From Brevundimonas sp. (GTDB taxonomy: Bacteria > Pseudomonadota > Alphaproteobacteria > Caulobacterales > Caulobacteraceae): 57,071 nucleotides of DNA. Shown here piece after piece: positions 1 through 11,863 of this stretch; within the stretch, counting starts at the first letter, position 1; every line of letters begins with the position of its first letter. The notes beneath the pieces are model-generated. The model saw nothing but the letters and a program-made list of their open reading frames with translations. It did not search any database and was not told the DNA's origin. The translations under genes were made by a program, and so were the position numbers. The DNA is taken from the NCBI GenBank assembly GCA_004296955.1, contig SCVB01000075.1:1-57071 (forward strand). Reading direction: 5' to 3'.

Positions 1-1032
1 CTTGCCGTAGAAGTCGAAGCGGGCGTCGACGAAGGCTTGGGACAGATAGGGCGAGGCCTGGTCGATGATGTGGAAGGCCTGCCACGACTGCAGGGTCGCG
101 ACCGGCGTCTCGGCGAAGACCCGGGCCATGCCCGGGAAGGCGGTGTCGTTGCCGGCGATGAGGCGGTTGGCCCCGGCGATGCCCGCGGCCCCGGCCCAGG
201 CATTCCAGTCGAAGCCGGGGGCCTGGGCGGAGAGGTCGGCGACGGTGGTCGGCTTGTAGCCGGCCTCGATGTCGCGGTTCTGGACCTGGGTCCAGTGTTG
301 TTCGGCGATCCGGGTTTCGAAGGCGATGATGTCGGTCGCGGCCTGTTCCGGCGCGGGCCATCCGGCCAGTTGCAGCGCCTTGACCACATAGACCCGATAG
401 GCCTCGCGCTGCGGCGCGAAGGCCTCTTCCAGATAGTAGTCGCGGTCGGGCAGGCCGAGGCCGCTCTGGACGACATAGGCGCTGTGCAGATCGGGCTGTT
501 TCAGGTCCTCGGCGATATAGACGCCGAACAGGCTGGAGCCGAAGCCGCCCTGGGTCCGGCCCATCAGGGCGGCGATCTCCTCGCGCGTGTCGGCGGCCCG
601 GACCTCGTCCAGATCGGCCTGCAGGGGGGTGGCGCCCAGCCGCTCGACCGTCGCCTCGTCCATGAAGCTGCCATAGAAGGCGCCGATCCGGGCGGCGTCG
701 GGGCTGGCGGCCGGATTGGCCGCGCTCTCCTCGATCAGGGTCTTCAGATTGTCCTGCGAACGGTCGTAGAGCATGTTGAACACGCCGAACGACGCCCTGT
801 CCGCGGGGATCGGGGTGTTGGCCAGATAGGTTCCGCTGGCGTAGCGGTTGAAGTCGGCGCCCGGGCGGATGGACGTGTCCATGCCGTCGGTGTCGAAGCC
901 GAAGGCGCCGATCTCGGCCTGGTCCGTCGCCGGAATCTCGACGATCGGCGGGGCGGTCTGGGCCTGGACCGCGCCGGTCGCCAGCAGGAGGACCGCGCCG
1001 GCGGCGCAGGCCATGAGTTTGAGTCTGAGCAT
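1..1032 (-). CDS. M13 family metallopeptidase (neprilysin/PepO type), partial
   Basis: Reading from the ATG at 1032 gives 344 residues that run off the left edge, so only the N-terminal half is present. The first ~25 residues form a signal peptide ending near AVQAQ. What follows fits the N-terminal helical domain of secreted M13 zinc peptidases: GADFNRYASGTYL, SLFGVYIAEDLKQPD, LGLPDRDYYLEE and WTQVQNRD, all typical of PepO-like proteins. The zinc site (HExxH and ExxxD) lies in the missing C-terminal half, so activity cannot be judged here. Expected to cleave peptides in the periplasm or outside the cell. It is transcribed in the same direction as purN but 81 bp downstream of it, with a short inverted repeat between them. 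Confidence 0.88.
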   Translation of the reverse strand, partial: MLRLKLMACAAGAVLLLATGAVQAQTAPPIVEIPATDQAEIGAFGFDTDGMDTSIRPGADFNRYASGTYLANTPIPADRASFGVFNMLYDRSQDNLKTLIEESAANPAASPDAARIGAFYGSFMDEATVERLGATPLQADLDEVRAADTREEIAALMGRTQGGFGSSLFGVYIAEDLKQPDLHSAYVVQSGLGLPDRDYYLEEAFAPQREAYRVYVVKALQLAGWPAPEQAATDIIAFETRIAEQHWTQVQNRDIEAGYKPTTVADLSAQAPGFDWNAWAGAAGIAGANRLIAGNDTAFPGMARVFAETPVATLQSWQAFHIIDQASPYLSQAFVDARFDFYGK

Positions 1033-1100
1033 GCGTGCCCCCGTTGAAATTCGGCGGCAAGCTGCCCCAGCCCGGCGCGGCTGTCGCCGGAAAAGGCGTG

Positions 1101-1120
1101 AGATTACGAACTTCTAATCT
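1101..1120. promoter_or_regulatory. Inverted repeat between purN and the M13 peptidase gene
   Basis: AGATTA at 1101-1106 is repeated inverted as TAATCT at 1115-1120 around an 8-nt centre. It overlaps the purN stop codon and is unusually AT-rich for this chromosome. It could be an operator for the peptidase gene or a weak transcript end. No regulator is identifiable. Confidence 0.25.
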
Positions 1121-1710
1121 AGCGACCGGCAGAAGTCGGCGAGGACCCGCGGATAGAGCTGGTGTTCGCTCGCCAGCACCCTTTGCGCCAGCGAGGCGGG
1201 GGTGTCTTCGGCCAGGACCGGAACGGCGGCCTGGCCCAGCACCGGGCCGTCGTCGACGCCCTCGGCGACCAGGTGCACGGTGCAGCCGGCCTCGGCGTCG
1301 CCGGCGGCGATGGCCCGGGCGTGGGTGTCGAGCCCGGGGTATTTCGGCAGCAGGCTGGGATGGATGTTGAGCATCCGGCCGGCCCATCGACCGACCAGGA
1401 AGGGCGTCAGCAGCCGCATATAGCCGGCCAGGGCCACGACCTCGACGCCGTGGGCCTCCAGCACGGTCTGGACCGCCGCTTCATGGGCCGCCCGGTCCTT
1501 GCCGAAGGCGGCCTGGGCGACCACGGCGGTCGCCACGCCCCCGGACCCGGCAATGGCGAGGCCGCCGGCGTCCGGCTTGTTGGACAGGACAAGAACCACC
1601 TCGAATGGCGCGTCGGCGTGGCGGCCGGCGTCGATCAGGGCCGCCATGTTGGAGCCGGCGCCGGAGATGAGGACGGCCACGCGCACGCGGCCGGTGCGGG
1701 GCGTCGGCAT
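1114..1710 (-). CDS. purN: Phosphoribosylglycinamide formyltransferase PurN
   Basis: 198 residues, normal length for the family. It transfers a formyl group from 10-formyltetrahydrofolate to GAR in step 3 of purine synthesis, in the cytoplasm. The phosphate-binding loop SGAGSN is at 16-21. The catalytic triad is visible as Asn115 and His117 (NIHPSLLP) and Asp153 (GVDDGP). The start codon shares one base with the stop of the upstream M28 peptidase gene (TGATG), so the two are probably translated together. purM lies upstream on the same strand, but a secreted peptidase gene separates the pair. Confidence 0.97.
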   Translation of the reverse strand: MPTPRTGRVRVAVLISGAGSNMAALIDAGRHADAPFEVVLVLSNKPDAGGLAIAGSGGVATAVVAQAAFGKDRAAHEAAVQTVLEAHGVEVVALAGYMRLLTPFLVGRWAGRMLNIHPSLLPKYPGLDTHARAIAAGDAEAGCTVHLVAEGVDDGPVLGQAAVPVLAEDTPASLAQRVLASEHQLYPRVLADFCRSLD

Positions 1711-3098
1711 CAGTTCGCCGGGCGGGGAGCCGGATCGCCGACCGCGACGAAGGAGCCGGCCGGACCGGGGAAGACCACCGGGCTCTCATAGCCGTCGGCC
1801 GACACCGCCGAGACGCCGAAGAAGAAGTCATCGATGACCACGCCCGGCAGAACCAGTTCGGTGGCCGGTCCGGCCCAGCGGCTGTGGGTCCATTGCGGCG
1901 CGGTGGTGGAACGCCACCAGACACGATAGCCGGCGGCGCCCGGCACGGCCTGCCACTTCACGGTGGTGTCCGGCTTGACCGCGCCCTCGATGGTCACGCC
2001 CAGCGGACTGGCCGGGGCGTTGCCGAGGGCCGCCATGGCGACGACGTTGAGCCGAGCCACCTGGCCCAGATAGTCGAAATCGACCCCCTCGATGGTGTCA
2101 CCGTATTCGACGCCGTTCTCGGTGCGCAGGTCCTGGTGCTGGCGGTCGTAGTTCTCGGCGCCCTCGGAGATGCGGACGGCGGGGAAGCCGTGGCGCAGCA
2201 TCTCGACCTGGTCGCCGCCCCGCCCGTAGCGGTCGGTGCGATAGATCATGTCGACGTCGAAATTGGCCAGGTAGCGGTCGGCCAGGCCGTCGACGAAGCG
2301 CGCCAGATTGCGGGACGCGGAATCGACCTCGCCGCCATTGTAGCGCCGGCGCTCCTCCTGGGCCTCGGTCTCGACCGTCTTGGTGCCTTCCGAGAAGACG
2401 CGGACCCGGGTGGTGTCGCGCACACCCGACTGGCCTTCGGAATTGCCGACGATGTCGTTGTTCAGATTGGCCTCGACGCGCCAGCCCCGGGCCTGGGCGT
2501 AGTCGGCCAGGATCTTGCCGCCCAGCAGTCCCTGTTCCTCGCCGGACAGGGCGGCGAACACCAGGGTCGCCTCGAAGCGATGTTTCGACAGCACCCGGGC
2601 CGCCTCCAGCACCGCGGCCACGCCCGAGGCGTCGTCATTGGCTCCGGGAGCGTCGGCGGTGAAATTCATCACATCGGTGACGCGGGAGTCGATATGGCCC
2701 GAGATGATGATGACCCGGTCCGGATCGCCCGTGCCGCGCTGGATGGCGACGACGTCGACCACTTCGGTCGGGGTCGGCACGCGCGGGCCGGTGACGGTGT
2801 CGGACGGGGTCACGACGGTCAGGCAGCCGCCGCAATCGCGGCTGATCGCCTCGAACTGCCCCTGCGCCCAACGGCGCGCCGCGCCGATGCCGCGCGTGTC
2901 GGAGTCGGTCTCGGACAGGGTGTGGCGAGTGCCGAAGCCGACCAGGGCCTCGATGTCGGCGCGCATCCGTTCGGGCCGGACCTCGCCCGCCAGCTGGTGC
3001 AGCAGCGCCTGTTCCTCAAGGGTCTGGGCGGCTGCGGGGGTCGAAGCCAGAAGGGCTCCGGCGAGGGCGATCGACAACGCACGCATGGGCGACCTCAC
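1710..3098 (-). CDS. Secreted M28 family zinc aminopeptidase
   Basis: 462 residues with a signal peptide (residues 1-24, ending PAAAQ). The M28 fold carries co-catalytic zinc ligands: His135 in ISGHIDS, the NDD of GANDDASG (about 154-156), and Glu187/188 in LSGEEQGLLG. Further ligand motifs follow (YRTDRYGRGGDQVEM). Family members remove N-terminal amino acids from peptides outside the cytoplasm. The C-terminal ~90 residues after the catalytic domain (KPDTTVKWQAVPGAAGYRVWW) look like a fibronectin-III-type domain. The gene sits between purM (58 bp upstream) and purN (1-base overlap), an odd place for an exported peptidase. Substrate unknown. Confidence 0.9.
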   Translation of the reverse strand: MRSPMRALSIALAGALLASTPAAAQTLEEQALLHQLAGEVRPERMRADIEALVGFGTRHTLSETDSDTRGIGAARRWAQGQFEAISRDCGGCLTVVTPSDTVTGPRVPTPTEVVDVVAIQRGTGDPDRVIIISGHIDSRVTDVMNFTADAPGANDDASGVAAVLEAARVLSKHRFEATLVFAALSGEEQGLLGGKILADYAQARGWRVEANLNNDIVGNSEGQSGVRDTTRVRVFSEGTKTVETEAQEERRRYNGGEVDSASRNLARFVDGLADRYLANFDVDMIYRTDRYGRGGDQVEMLRHGFPAVRISEGAENYDRQHQDLRTENGVEYGDTIEGVDFDYLGQVARLNVVAMAALGNAPASPLGVTIEGAVKPDTTVKWQAVPGAAGYRVWWRSTTAPQWTHSRWAGPATELVLPGVVIDDFFFGVSAVSADGYESPVVFPGPAGSFVAVGDPAPRPAN

Positions 3099-3156
3099 GG
3101 AAAGCGGGGGACCTTGCCGGGCGGGCCGGGTCGGGTCAACGGCGGCGGTGGGACTC

Positions 3157-4194
<1,038 letters not shown>

Positions 4195-4237
4195 GGGTCA
4201 CGGGCCTGAATCAGTGGGCGGATTTCTGCGGCGGCTC

Positions 4238-4268
4238 TTGCCACAACCGTATCGCGCGGGGCTATAGC
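4238..4268 (+). promoter_or_regulatory. Putative rnd promoter placing transcription start at or near the ATG
   Basis: TTGCCA at 4238-4243 and GCTATAGC at 4261-4268 resemble the Caulobacter housekeeping pattern (TTGaCg, then GCtAnAwC). The rnd ATG follows at 4275, only 6 bases past the -10-like element, so the transcript would be leaderless or nearly so. No Shine-Dalgarno is seen upstream of this ATG. The spacing (about 16 bp between the 7- and 8-base elements) is longer than the usual 10-14. Confidence 0.35.
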
Positions 4269-4274
4269 ATCCGA

Positions 4275-5423
4275 ATGACGCCGATCACCACCACCGAGGC
4301 GCTTCGCGCATTCTGCGAACGCCTGGCTGACCAGCCCTTCATCACCGTCGACACCGAGTTCATGCGGGAGACGACCTACTGGCCGCGCCTGTGCCTGATC
4401 CAGGCGGCCTCGGCCACGGATGCCGCCATCATCGACCCGATGGCCGACGGGCTGGATCTCGAACCCTTCCTCGACCTGCTGCGCGATCCGAAGATCATCA
4501 AGGTCTTCCATGCCGCGCGTCAGGACACCGAAATCTTCGTCAAACTGGGCGCCATGCCCAAGCCGATGTTCGACACCCAGGTGGCCGCGATGGCCGCGGG
4601 CTTCGGCGACCAGGTGTCCTATGAGGCGCTGGTCCGCCAGATGCTGCGCCAGGAAGTCGACAAGGGCAGCCGGTTCACCGACTGGGCGCGCCGGCCGCTG
4701 TCGGACGCCCAGCTGGTCTATGCGCTGGGCGATGTGACCCACCTCGCGGCCCTGTATCCGAAACTGCGCGACCGGCTGCAGAAGGAGGGCCGGCTCGACT
4801 GGGTCATGGCCGAGATGGAGGACCTGACCAACCCGGCCCTGTACGACACCGATCCGGAAAAGGCCTGGAAGCGGCTGAAGCCCAAGAAGTGGTCGGCCAA
4901 ATATCTGGCGGCCTTCGTCGCCACCGCCGTCTGGCGCGAGCGAGCGGCGCAGGACCGCGACCAGCCGCGCGGCCGGATCCTCAAGGACGAGGCCATCGAC
5001 GAGATCGCGGCCCAGGGGCCGACCGATCCGGACGCCTTCAACCGCCTGCGTTCGGTGCCCAAGGGCTTCGGCGCCTCGCGGCTGGGGATGGAGCTGTCGG
5101 CGGAACTGAAGCGGGTGCTTGTGGACCCCGAGGCCCATGCGCCCAAGCTGGAGCGGCCGGCGCACAACCAGCCGGCGCCGCCGTCGGTGGTCGAACTGCT
5201 CAAGGTGCTGCTCAAGGCCAAGAGCGACAACGCCGGGGTGGCGACCAAGCTGCTGGCCAATGTCGCTGATCTCGAGAAGATCGCCCTCGATGACGAGGCC
5301 GACGTCGACGCCCTCAAGGGCTGGCGCCGCCAGCTCTTCGGCGAGGACGCGCTGAAGCTGAAGCGCGGCGAGATCGCCCTGGTGCTGAACGGCGCCCGGG
5401 TCGAGGTGGTGGAGATCGAATAG
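4275..5423 (+). CDS. rnd: Ribonuclease D
   Basis: 382 residues. A 3'-5' exoribonuclease of the DEDD family that trims tRNA precursors and other structured RNAs. The exonuclease acids are seen in TVDTEFMRE (Exo I), FHAARQDTEIF (Exo II) and YALGDVTHLAALY (Exo III), followed by an HRDC-type helical region from about residue 205 (KAWKRLKPKKWS, RGRILKDEAIDEIA). Length is normal. Divergent from purM across an 80-bp gap. Confidence 0.95.
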   Translation: MTPITTTEALRAFCERLADQPFITVDTEFMRETTYWPRLCLIQAASATDAAIIDPMADGLDLEPFLDLLRDPKIIKVFHAARQDTEIFVKLGAMPKPMFDTQVAAMAAGFGDQVSYEALVRQMLRQEVDKGSRFTDWARRPLSDAQLVYALGDVTHLAALYPKLRDRLQKEGRLDWVMAEMEDLTNPALYDTDPEKAWKRLKPKKWSAKYLAAFVATAVWRERAAQDRDQPRGRILKDEAIDEIAAQGPTDPDAFNRLRSVPKGFGASRLGMELSAELKRVLVDPEAHAPKLERPAHNQPAPPSVVELLKVLLKAKSDNAGVATKLLANVADLEKIALDDEADVDALKGWRRQLFGEDALKLKRGEIALVLNGARVEVVEIE

Positions 5424-5427
5424 TCGC

Positions 5428-6003
5428 TCAGGCGGTGAGCGCAGCGATTTCCCGGGTCAGGTTGGCGCGGGCCTGCACCTCGTAGCGCTCCGCCCAGAGC
5501 GGATCGGCGAACAGCGCCTCGCTTTCCAGAAATCGACCGAGGATCGCAGCCCGTCCTGCCCGGTAGAGGGGCTCGGGCACATGGGCGTATTCCTCACGGA
5601 TCGCGACGGCATAGGCGTCGTATCGGTCCGCCTCCGCGCCGAGGATCGAAAGATCGATCGAAACCAGCCGCGCGCCGATGACGTCGTCCGCCGGCACAGA
5701 ATGGCCGGCGGTGAGGAGAATCAGGCGGACGACCTCGTCGACGAATGCCGGTTCGGCGCCCGCCGTCGCCAGTCGCTCGGCCGCAAGCTTCGCGCTTTCG
5801 GCCTCGTTGTCGCTTCGGGTCGCGTCATAGATCGCGTCGTGAAACCAGATGGCGGCGTGCATCAGCGCCCGCTGGGTCTCGTCCATGTCCGTCGAGGCCG
5901 CGACCTGCGCCAGGCAGTCCTCGATGTGGGTCATGGTGTGATAGCGCCGGTGCGGCTCGCTGTAGCGCGCGATCAGCTCATCGCGAACCGCACCGGAGAT
6001 CAT
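5428..6003 (-). CDS. HD-domain metal-dependent hydrolase (COG4339 type)
   Basis: 191 residues. The metal-binding pattern of a small HD-superfamily protein is visible: YHTMTHIEDCL near residue 25, then AAIWFHDAIYD with the His-Asp pair near residues 53-54. Family members with this layout are predicted phosphohydrolases of unknown substrate, sometimes annotated as N-methyl-D-aspartate receptor NMDAR2C subunit by error. Its end lies 4 bp from that of rnd (convergent), and it is 4 bp downstream of the cyclophilin-gene stop side on the same strand, so co-transcription with the cyclophilin is possible. Confidence 0.75.
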   Translation of the reverse strand: MISGAVRDELIARYSEPHRRYHTMTHIEDCLAQVAASTDMDETQRALMHAAIWFHDAIYDATRSDNEAESAKLAAERLATAGAEPAFVDEVVRLILLTAGHSVPADDVIGARLVSIDLSILGAEADRYDAYAVAIREEYAHVPEPLYRAGRAAILGRFLESEALFADPLWAERYEVQARANLTREIAALTA

Positions 6004-6007
6004 GGCT

Positions 6008-6469
6008 TCAGCTCACCGTCGCCTTGACGATCTTGCCCGGCGAACGCGGCGGCTCGCCCTTGGGCAGGGCGTCGACGTGTTCCATGCCTTCGATGACCTC
6101 GCCCCAGACGGTGTACTGGCCGTCGAGGAAGGATGCGTCGTCCAGGCAGATGAAGAACTGGCTGTTGGCGCTGTTGGGGTCAGACGTGCGGGCCATGGAG
6201 CAGACGCCGCGGGCGTGGCGCTCTTTCGAGAACTCGGCCTTCAGGTTGGGCTTCTTGGAGCCCGAGGTGCCGGTGCCGGTCGGATCGCCGCCCTGGGCCA
6301 TGAAGCCGGGGATGACGCGGTGGAAGACCACGCCGTCATAGAAGCCCTCGCTCGCCAGTTCGGTGATCCGGGCCACGTGGCCGGGGGCCAGGTCGGGGCG
6401 AAGCTTGATGACCACGTCGCCCTGGTCGGCGCCGCTGTCGAGGGTGAAGGTCAGGGTCTGGTCGGCCAT
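6008..6469 (-). CDS. Peptidyl-prolyl cis-trans isomerase, cyclophilin type
   Basis: 153 residues from the ATG at 6469. This start is chosen because AAGGAG lies 9 bases upstream, while the longer reading from 6511 has no such signal. The cyclophilin core motif FHRVIPGFMAQGGD contains the catalytic Arg and Phe, and SQFFICLDD and DGQYTVWGEV follow. No signal peptide, so it is the cytoplasmic (PpiB-like) form. It catalyses proline isomerisation in protein folding. Divergent from rlmE across 67 bp. Confidence 0.93.
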   Translation of the reverse strand: MADQTLTFTLDSGADQGDVVIKLRPDLAPGHVARITELASEGFYDGVVFHRVIPGFMAQGGDPTGTGTSGSKKPNLKAEFSKERHARGVCSMARTSDPNSANSQFFICLDDASFLDGQYTVWGEVIEGMEHVDALPKGEPPRSPGKIVKATVS

Positions 6470-6536
6470 CGGCGCGCTCCTTGTGAATTGTCGCGGGTCC
6501 ATAGCCCGCAAACCCGCTGACGGCTATGTGGATGCG

Positions 6537-7243
6537 ATGACTGACGAAGAAAAGCCCGCCGAACGCAGACGGATGGTGCGCCCGCCCTCGGGCGGCACCG
6601 CCGCCGGCCGCGGCATGGGCACCAAGATGAAGACGGCGGACACCAAGTCGATGTCCAGCCAGCAATGGATCAAGCGCCAGCTGTCCGACAAATGGTCCGA
6701 GCGCGCTCGCGCCGAGGGCTGGCGCAGCCGCGCGGCCTTCAAACTGCTGGAGATCGACGACCGATTCCACCTGATCAAACACGGCAGCCGGGTCATCGAC
6801 CTGGGGGCCGCGCCGGGCGGCTGGGCCCAGGTGGCGGTCAAGCGGGGGGCGGCCTCCGTGGTCGGCGTCGACCTGCTGCCGGTCGAGCCGGTGCCCGGCG
6901 CCATCATGATCCAGGCCGACTTCACCCATCCGGGGGTGGACCAGCAGATGATCGACCTGCTGGGCGGCGCGCCCGATCTGGTCCTGTCCGACATGGCCCA
7001 CAACACCGTCGGCCACCGCCAGACCGACCACCTGAAGATCATCGCCCTGATCGAGATCGCCGCCGACTTCGCGATCCGCACGCTGAAACCGGGCGGGCAT
7101 TTCGTCTCGAAGAATTTCCAGGGCGGCGACGCCGGCGGGGTGCTGGCGCGGCTGCGGGCCGAGTTCGAGACGGTGAAATACGTCAAGCCGGAGTCGAGCC
7201 GGAAGGACAGCGCCGAGGTCTTCCTCGTGGCGATGAACCGGCG

Positions 7244-7247
<4 letters not shown>
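6537..7247 (+). CDS. rlmE: 23S rRNA 2'-O-methyltransferase RlmE (FtsJ)
   Basis: 236 residues from the ATG at 6537; the longer in-frame reading would run across the cyclophilin gene. RlmE methylates the ribose of U2552 in 23S rRNA late in 50S assembly. The SAM-binding motif is LGAAPGGWAQVA. The K-D-K-E catalytic set is seen as Lys in RAAFKLLE, Asp in LVLSDMAHNTVG, Lys in FVSKNFQG and Glu in DSAEVFLVA. The N-terminal extension is rich in Lys/Arg/Gly, as in alphaproteobacterial homologues. Confidence 0.95.
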
Positions 7248-9384
<2,137 letters not shown>

Positions 9385-9401
9385 GCGGGGAGGCTCACGC
9401 C

Positions 9402-9803
9402 ATGGATATGACGCCGGAATTCATCGTCCTGGCCTTTGTGCTGATCCTGGCGATCGTCCAGATCGGCTGGGCCGCCAGCGCCCGGACGGCCGAACTGGGG
9501 CTGAAGTGGAACGCCGGACCGCGCGACGGCGAGACGCCGGCTCCCGGGAAACTGGCCGGCCGGCTGATCCGCGCCCAGGCCAATCTGTTCGAAACCCTGC
9601 CGATCTTCGCCGCCGCCGTGATTATGGCGCATGTGGCGGGCAAGGACGGCGGCCCCCTGACCCTTTGGGGGACGCATCTCTATCTTTTCGGCCGCGTGAT
9701 CTACCTGCCCCTCTACGCCTTCGGCGTCGCCTATGTCCGGTCCCTCGCCTGGGGCGTGGCGTTCGTGGGGATGCTGATGGTCCTCGCGGCCCTGTTCGTT
9801 TGA
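9402..9803 (+). CDS. MAPEG family membrane protein
   Basis: 133 residues from the ATG at 9402, which has GGGGAGG 8 bases upstream; an earlier ATG at 9381 overlaps the guaB stop but lacks that signal. Four predicted hydrophobic helices and the segment AQANLFETLPIFAAAV match MAPEG proteins (membrane-associated proteins in eicosanoid and glutathione metabolism). Bacterial members are mostly uncharacterised. Its neighbours are guanine-nucleotide and RNA-modification genes, with no obvious functional link. A second MAPEG gene lies at 32515-32934. Confidence 0.85.
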   Translation: MDMTPEFIVLAFVLILAIVQIGWAASARTAELGLKWNAGPRDGETPAPGKLAGRLIRAQANLFETLPIFAAAVIMAHVAGKDGGPLTLWGTHLYLFGRVIYLPLYAFGVAYVRSLAWGVAFVGMLMVLAALFV

Positions 9804-9812
9804 AAGCCTGAA

Positions 9813-11219
9813 TTGACCCCAGCAGCCCGCCTCGCCGCCGCCGCCTCCGTCCTGGACAGCATCGCCCAGGGCCGCGCCCCCGCCGAGGTGGTGATCAAGG
9901 CCTGGGGCGCCGCCAACCGCTATGCGGGGTCCGGCGACCGCCGCGCCGTCGCCGAGCGCGTCTACCAGGTGCTGCGCGCCCGCGGCCGGCTGGTCGCCGC
10001 CATGGGCGGCCGCGAGGACGGCCGGGCGCTGGTCGTGGGGGCCCTGGCCTTCCTCGACCAGCTGTCGCTGGAAGAGATCGAGGCCCTGCACTCGGGCGAG
10101 GGCTACGGCCCGCGGCCGCTGTCCAAGCAGGAACGGGCCCGGATTGCGGCGGGGGAGGGCGACCTGCCCGAAACCGCCGCCGACCTGCCGGCCTTCGTGG
10201 TCGAGGACCTGAAGGCCACCTTCGGCGACCGCTGGAGCGAGGAGGCCGCCGGCCTGATGGCGCGGGCGCCGGTCGATCTGCGGGTCAATACGGCGAAGAC
10301 CACGGTCGAGGCCGCCCGGGCCGAGCTGAAGGCGACCGGCCTGACCCCCGAGCCTACGCCCTGGTCGGCCGTCGGCCTGCGCCTGCCGTCGGAACCGGCG
10401 CCGAACGTCCAGGCGCTGGACGCCTTCATCGCCGGTCGCATCGAGATCCAGGACGAGGGCAGCCAGCTGACCGCCTGGGTCGCGGGCGCCGGCCTGTCGT
10501 TCACGCCGGACAGCATTGTGGTCGACTATTGCGCCGGCGGGGGCGGCAAGACCCTGGCGCTGGCGGTGCAGGGCCTGCCCGCCGCCGACCCGTCGCGGGC
10601 GGCCGCGCCCAGCCCGGCCGGCTGGTCCCCGACCGGCGCCGACGAACTGGCGGCGGCCAAGACCAAACCGGCCGCCGCGCCGATGCGGCTGATCGCCTGC
10701 GACGTGGTGCAGAAGCGGCTCGACAACATCAAGCCGCGCCTCGCCCGCGCCGGGGTCGCCGCCGACCTGCGGCTGATCGGCCAGAACGGCGGCGGGGTCG
10801 AGGAATTCAACGGCAAGGCCGATCTGGTCTTCGTCGACGCGCCCTGCAGCGGCTCGGGCGCCTGGCGCCGCCGGCCCGAGGACGCCTGGCGGCTGAAGGC
10901 CGACGAGATCGAGCGGCTGCACGCCCTGCAGCTCCGCATTCTCGGCCAGGCCGCTGCGCTGGTGAAGCGCGGCGGGCGGCTGGTCTATGTCACCTGTTCG
11001 GTCCTGAGCCGCGAGAACGAGGCCGTCGCCGACGCCTTCGAGGCCGCGAACAGCGGCTTCAGCCCGCTGCCGGTCGCCGATGCGCTGGCGTCCGCTGCCC
11101 TGACCAATGCGGCCCGTACGCGACTGGCCGAGGCCGCCTCGAGCGGCCGCCTGCGCCTGTCGCCGGCCTCGACCGGCACCGACGGCTTCTTCGTGGCCCT
11201 CTACGAGCGGCGGGCGTGA
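9813..11219 (+). CDS. RsmB/NOP family SAM-dependent RNA (cytosine-5) methyltransferase
   Basis: 468 residues reading from a TTG at 9813; the exact start is uncertain. The N-terminal ~140 residues form a NusB-like helical domain, as in RsmB. The methyltransferase core has the SAM loop YCAGGGGKTLAL, the motif IV catalytic region VDAPCSGSGAWRRRP and motif VI VTCSVLSREN, giving the two cysteines used by m5C enzymes. A Pro/Ala-rich insert (about residues 255-290) splits the region after motif I. Target is probably rRNA, not certain to be C967. The stop overlaps the next start (GTGA). Confidence 0.9.
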   Translation: MTPAARLAAAASVLDSIAQGRAPAEVVIKAWGAANRYAGSGDRRAVAERVYQVLRARGRLVAAMGGREDGRALVVGALAFLDQLSLEEIEALHSGEGYGPRPLSKQERARIAAGEGDLPETAADLPAFVVEDLKATFGDRWSEEAAGLMARAPVDLRVNTAKTTVEAARAELKATGLTPEPTPWSAVGLRLPSEPAPNVQALDAFIAGRIEIQDEGSQLTAWVAGAGLSFTPDSIVVDYCAGGGGKTLALAVQGLPAADPSRAAAPSPAGWSPTGADELAAAKTKPAAAPMRLIACDVVQKRLDNIKPRLARAGVAADLRLIGQNGGGVEEFNGKADLVFVDAPCSGSGAWRRRPEDAWRLKADEIERLHALQLRILGQAAALVKRGGRLVYVTCSVLSRENEAVADAFEAANSGFSPLPVADALASAALTNAARTRLAEAASSGRLRLSPASTGTDGFFVALYERRA

Positions 11220-11863
11220 GCCGGGACTGGATCCTTTCCCGTTTCGGTCCGAAGACCGCCCTCTGCGTCATGGCCGCCGAGCCCGAATACGGCCCGGCGC
11301 TGCGGAGCCGCATCCGGCCGCTGATCACCGGCGTGGGACCGGTCGAAGCGGCCGCTGGCGTGGCCGGGGCGCTGGCGGCGCTTCAGGCTGAGGGCGCCGT
11401 GCCGGACCTGATCGTCTCGCTGGGCTCGGCGGGGTCGCGCACGCTGGACCACGCCCGCGTCTACCGGGTGACGGAGGTCAGCTACCGCGACATGGACGCC
11501 AGCGCGCTCGGCTTCCCGAAGGGAGAGACGCCGTTTCCGCGCCTCCCGGCCGTCCTGCCGCTGGCGGACGGCCCGACGGCCCTGCCGACCGCCCGACTGG
11601 CCACCGGCGGAAGCGTGGTCTCCGGCGCCGGCTATGACGCCGTCGACGCCGACATGGTCGACATGGAGACCTTCGCCGTCGTCCGCGCCGCCGCCCGTTT
11701 CGACCTGCCGGTGATCGGTCTGCGCGGCGTCTCGGACGGCCGCAGCGACCTGACCGAACTGTCCCACTGGACCAATGCCCTGGCCGAGATCGATCTCCGG
11801 CTGGCCGAGGCCCTCGACCTGCTGCATGACCATTTCACGCCTGTTCTCACGGAGCCCGCATGA
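11216..11863 (+). CDS. 5'-methylthioadenosine/S-adenosylhomocysteine nucleosidase-like protein
   Basis: 215 residues starting at GTG 11216, which overlaps the previous stop; no better start lies nearby. The nucleoside phosphorylase fold is recognised from VMAAEPEYG (N-terminal acid), [18 protein letters not shown], the ribose-contacting [12 protein letters not shown] and the catalytic Asp in [10 protein letters not shown]. It should cleave MTA and/or SAH to adenine, recycling the by-product of SAM-using enzymes such as its methyltransferase neighbour. Somewhat diverged, so the exact substrate is uncertain. ATGA overlap with guaA. Confidence 0.82.
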   Translation: MSRDWILSRFGPKTALCVMAAEPEYGPALRSRIRPLITGVGPVEAAAGVAGALAALQAEGAVPDLIVSLGSAGSRTLDHARVYRVTEVSYRDMDASALGFPKGETPFPRLPAVLPLADGPTALPTARLATGGSVVSGAGYDAVDADMVDMETFAVVRAAARFDLPVIGLRGVSDGRSDLTELSHWTNALAEIDLRLAEALDLLHDHFTPVLTEPA

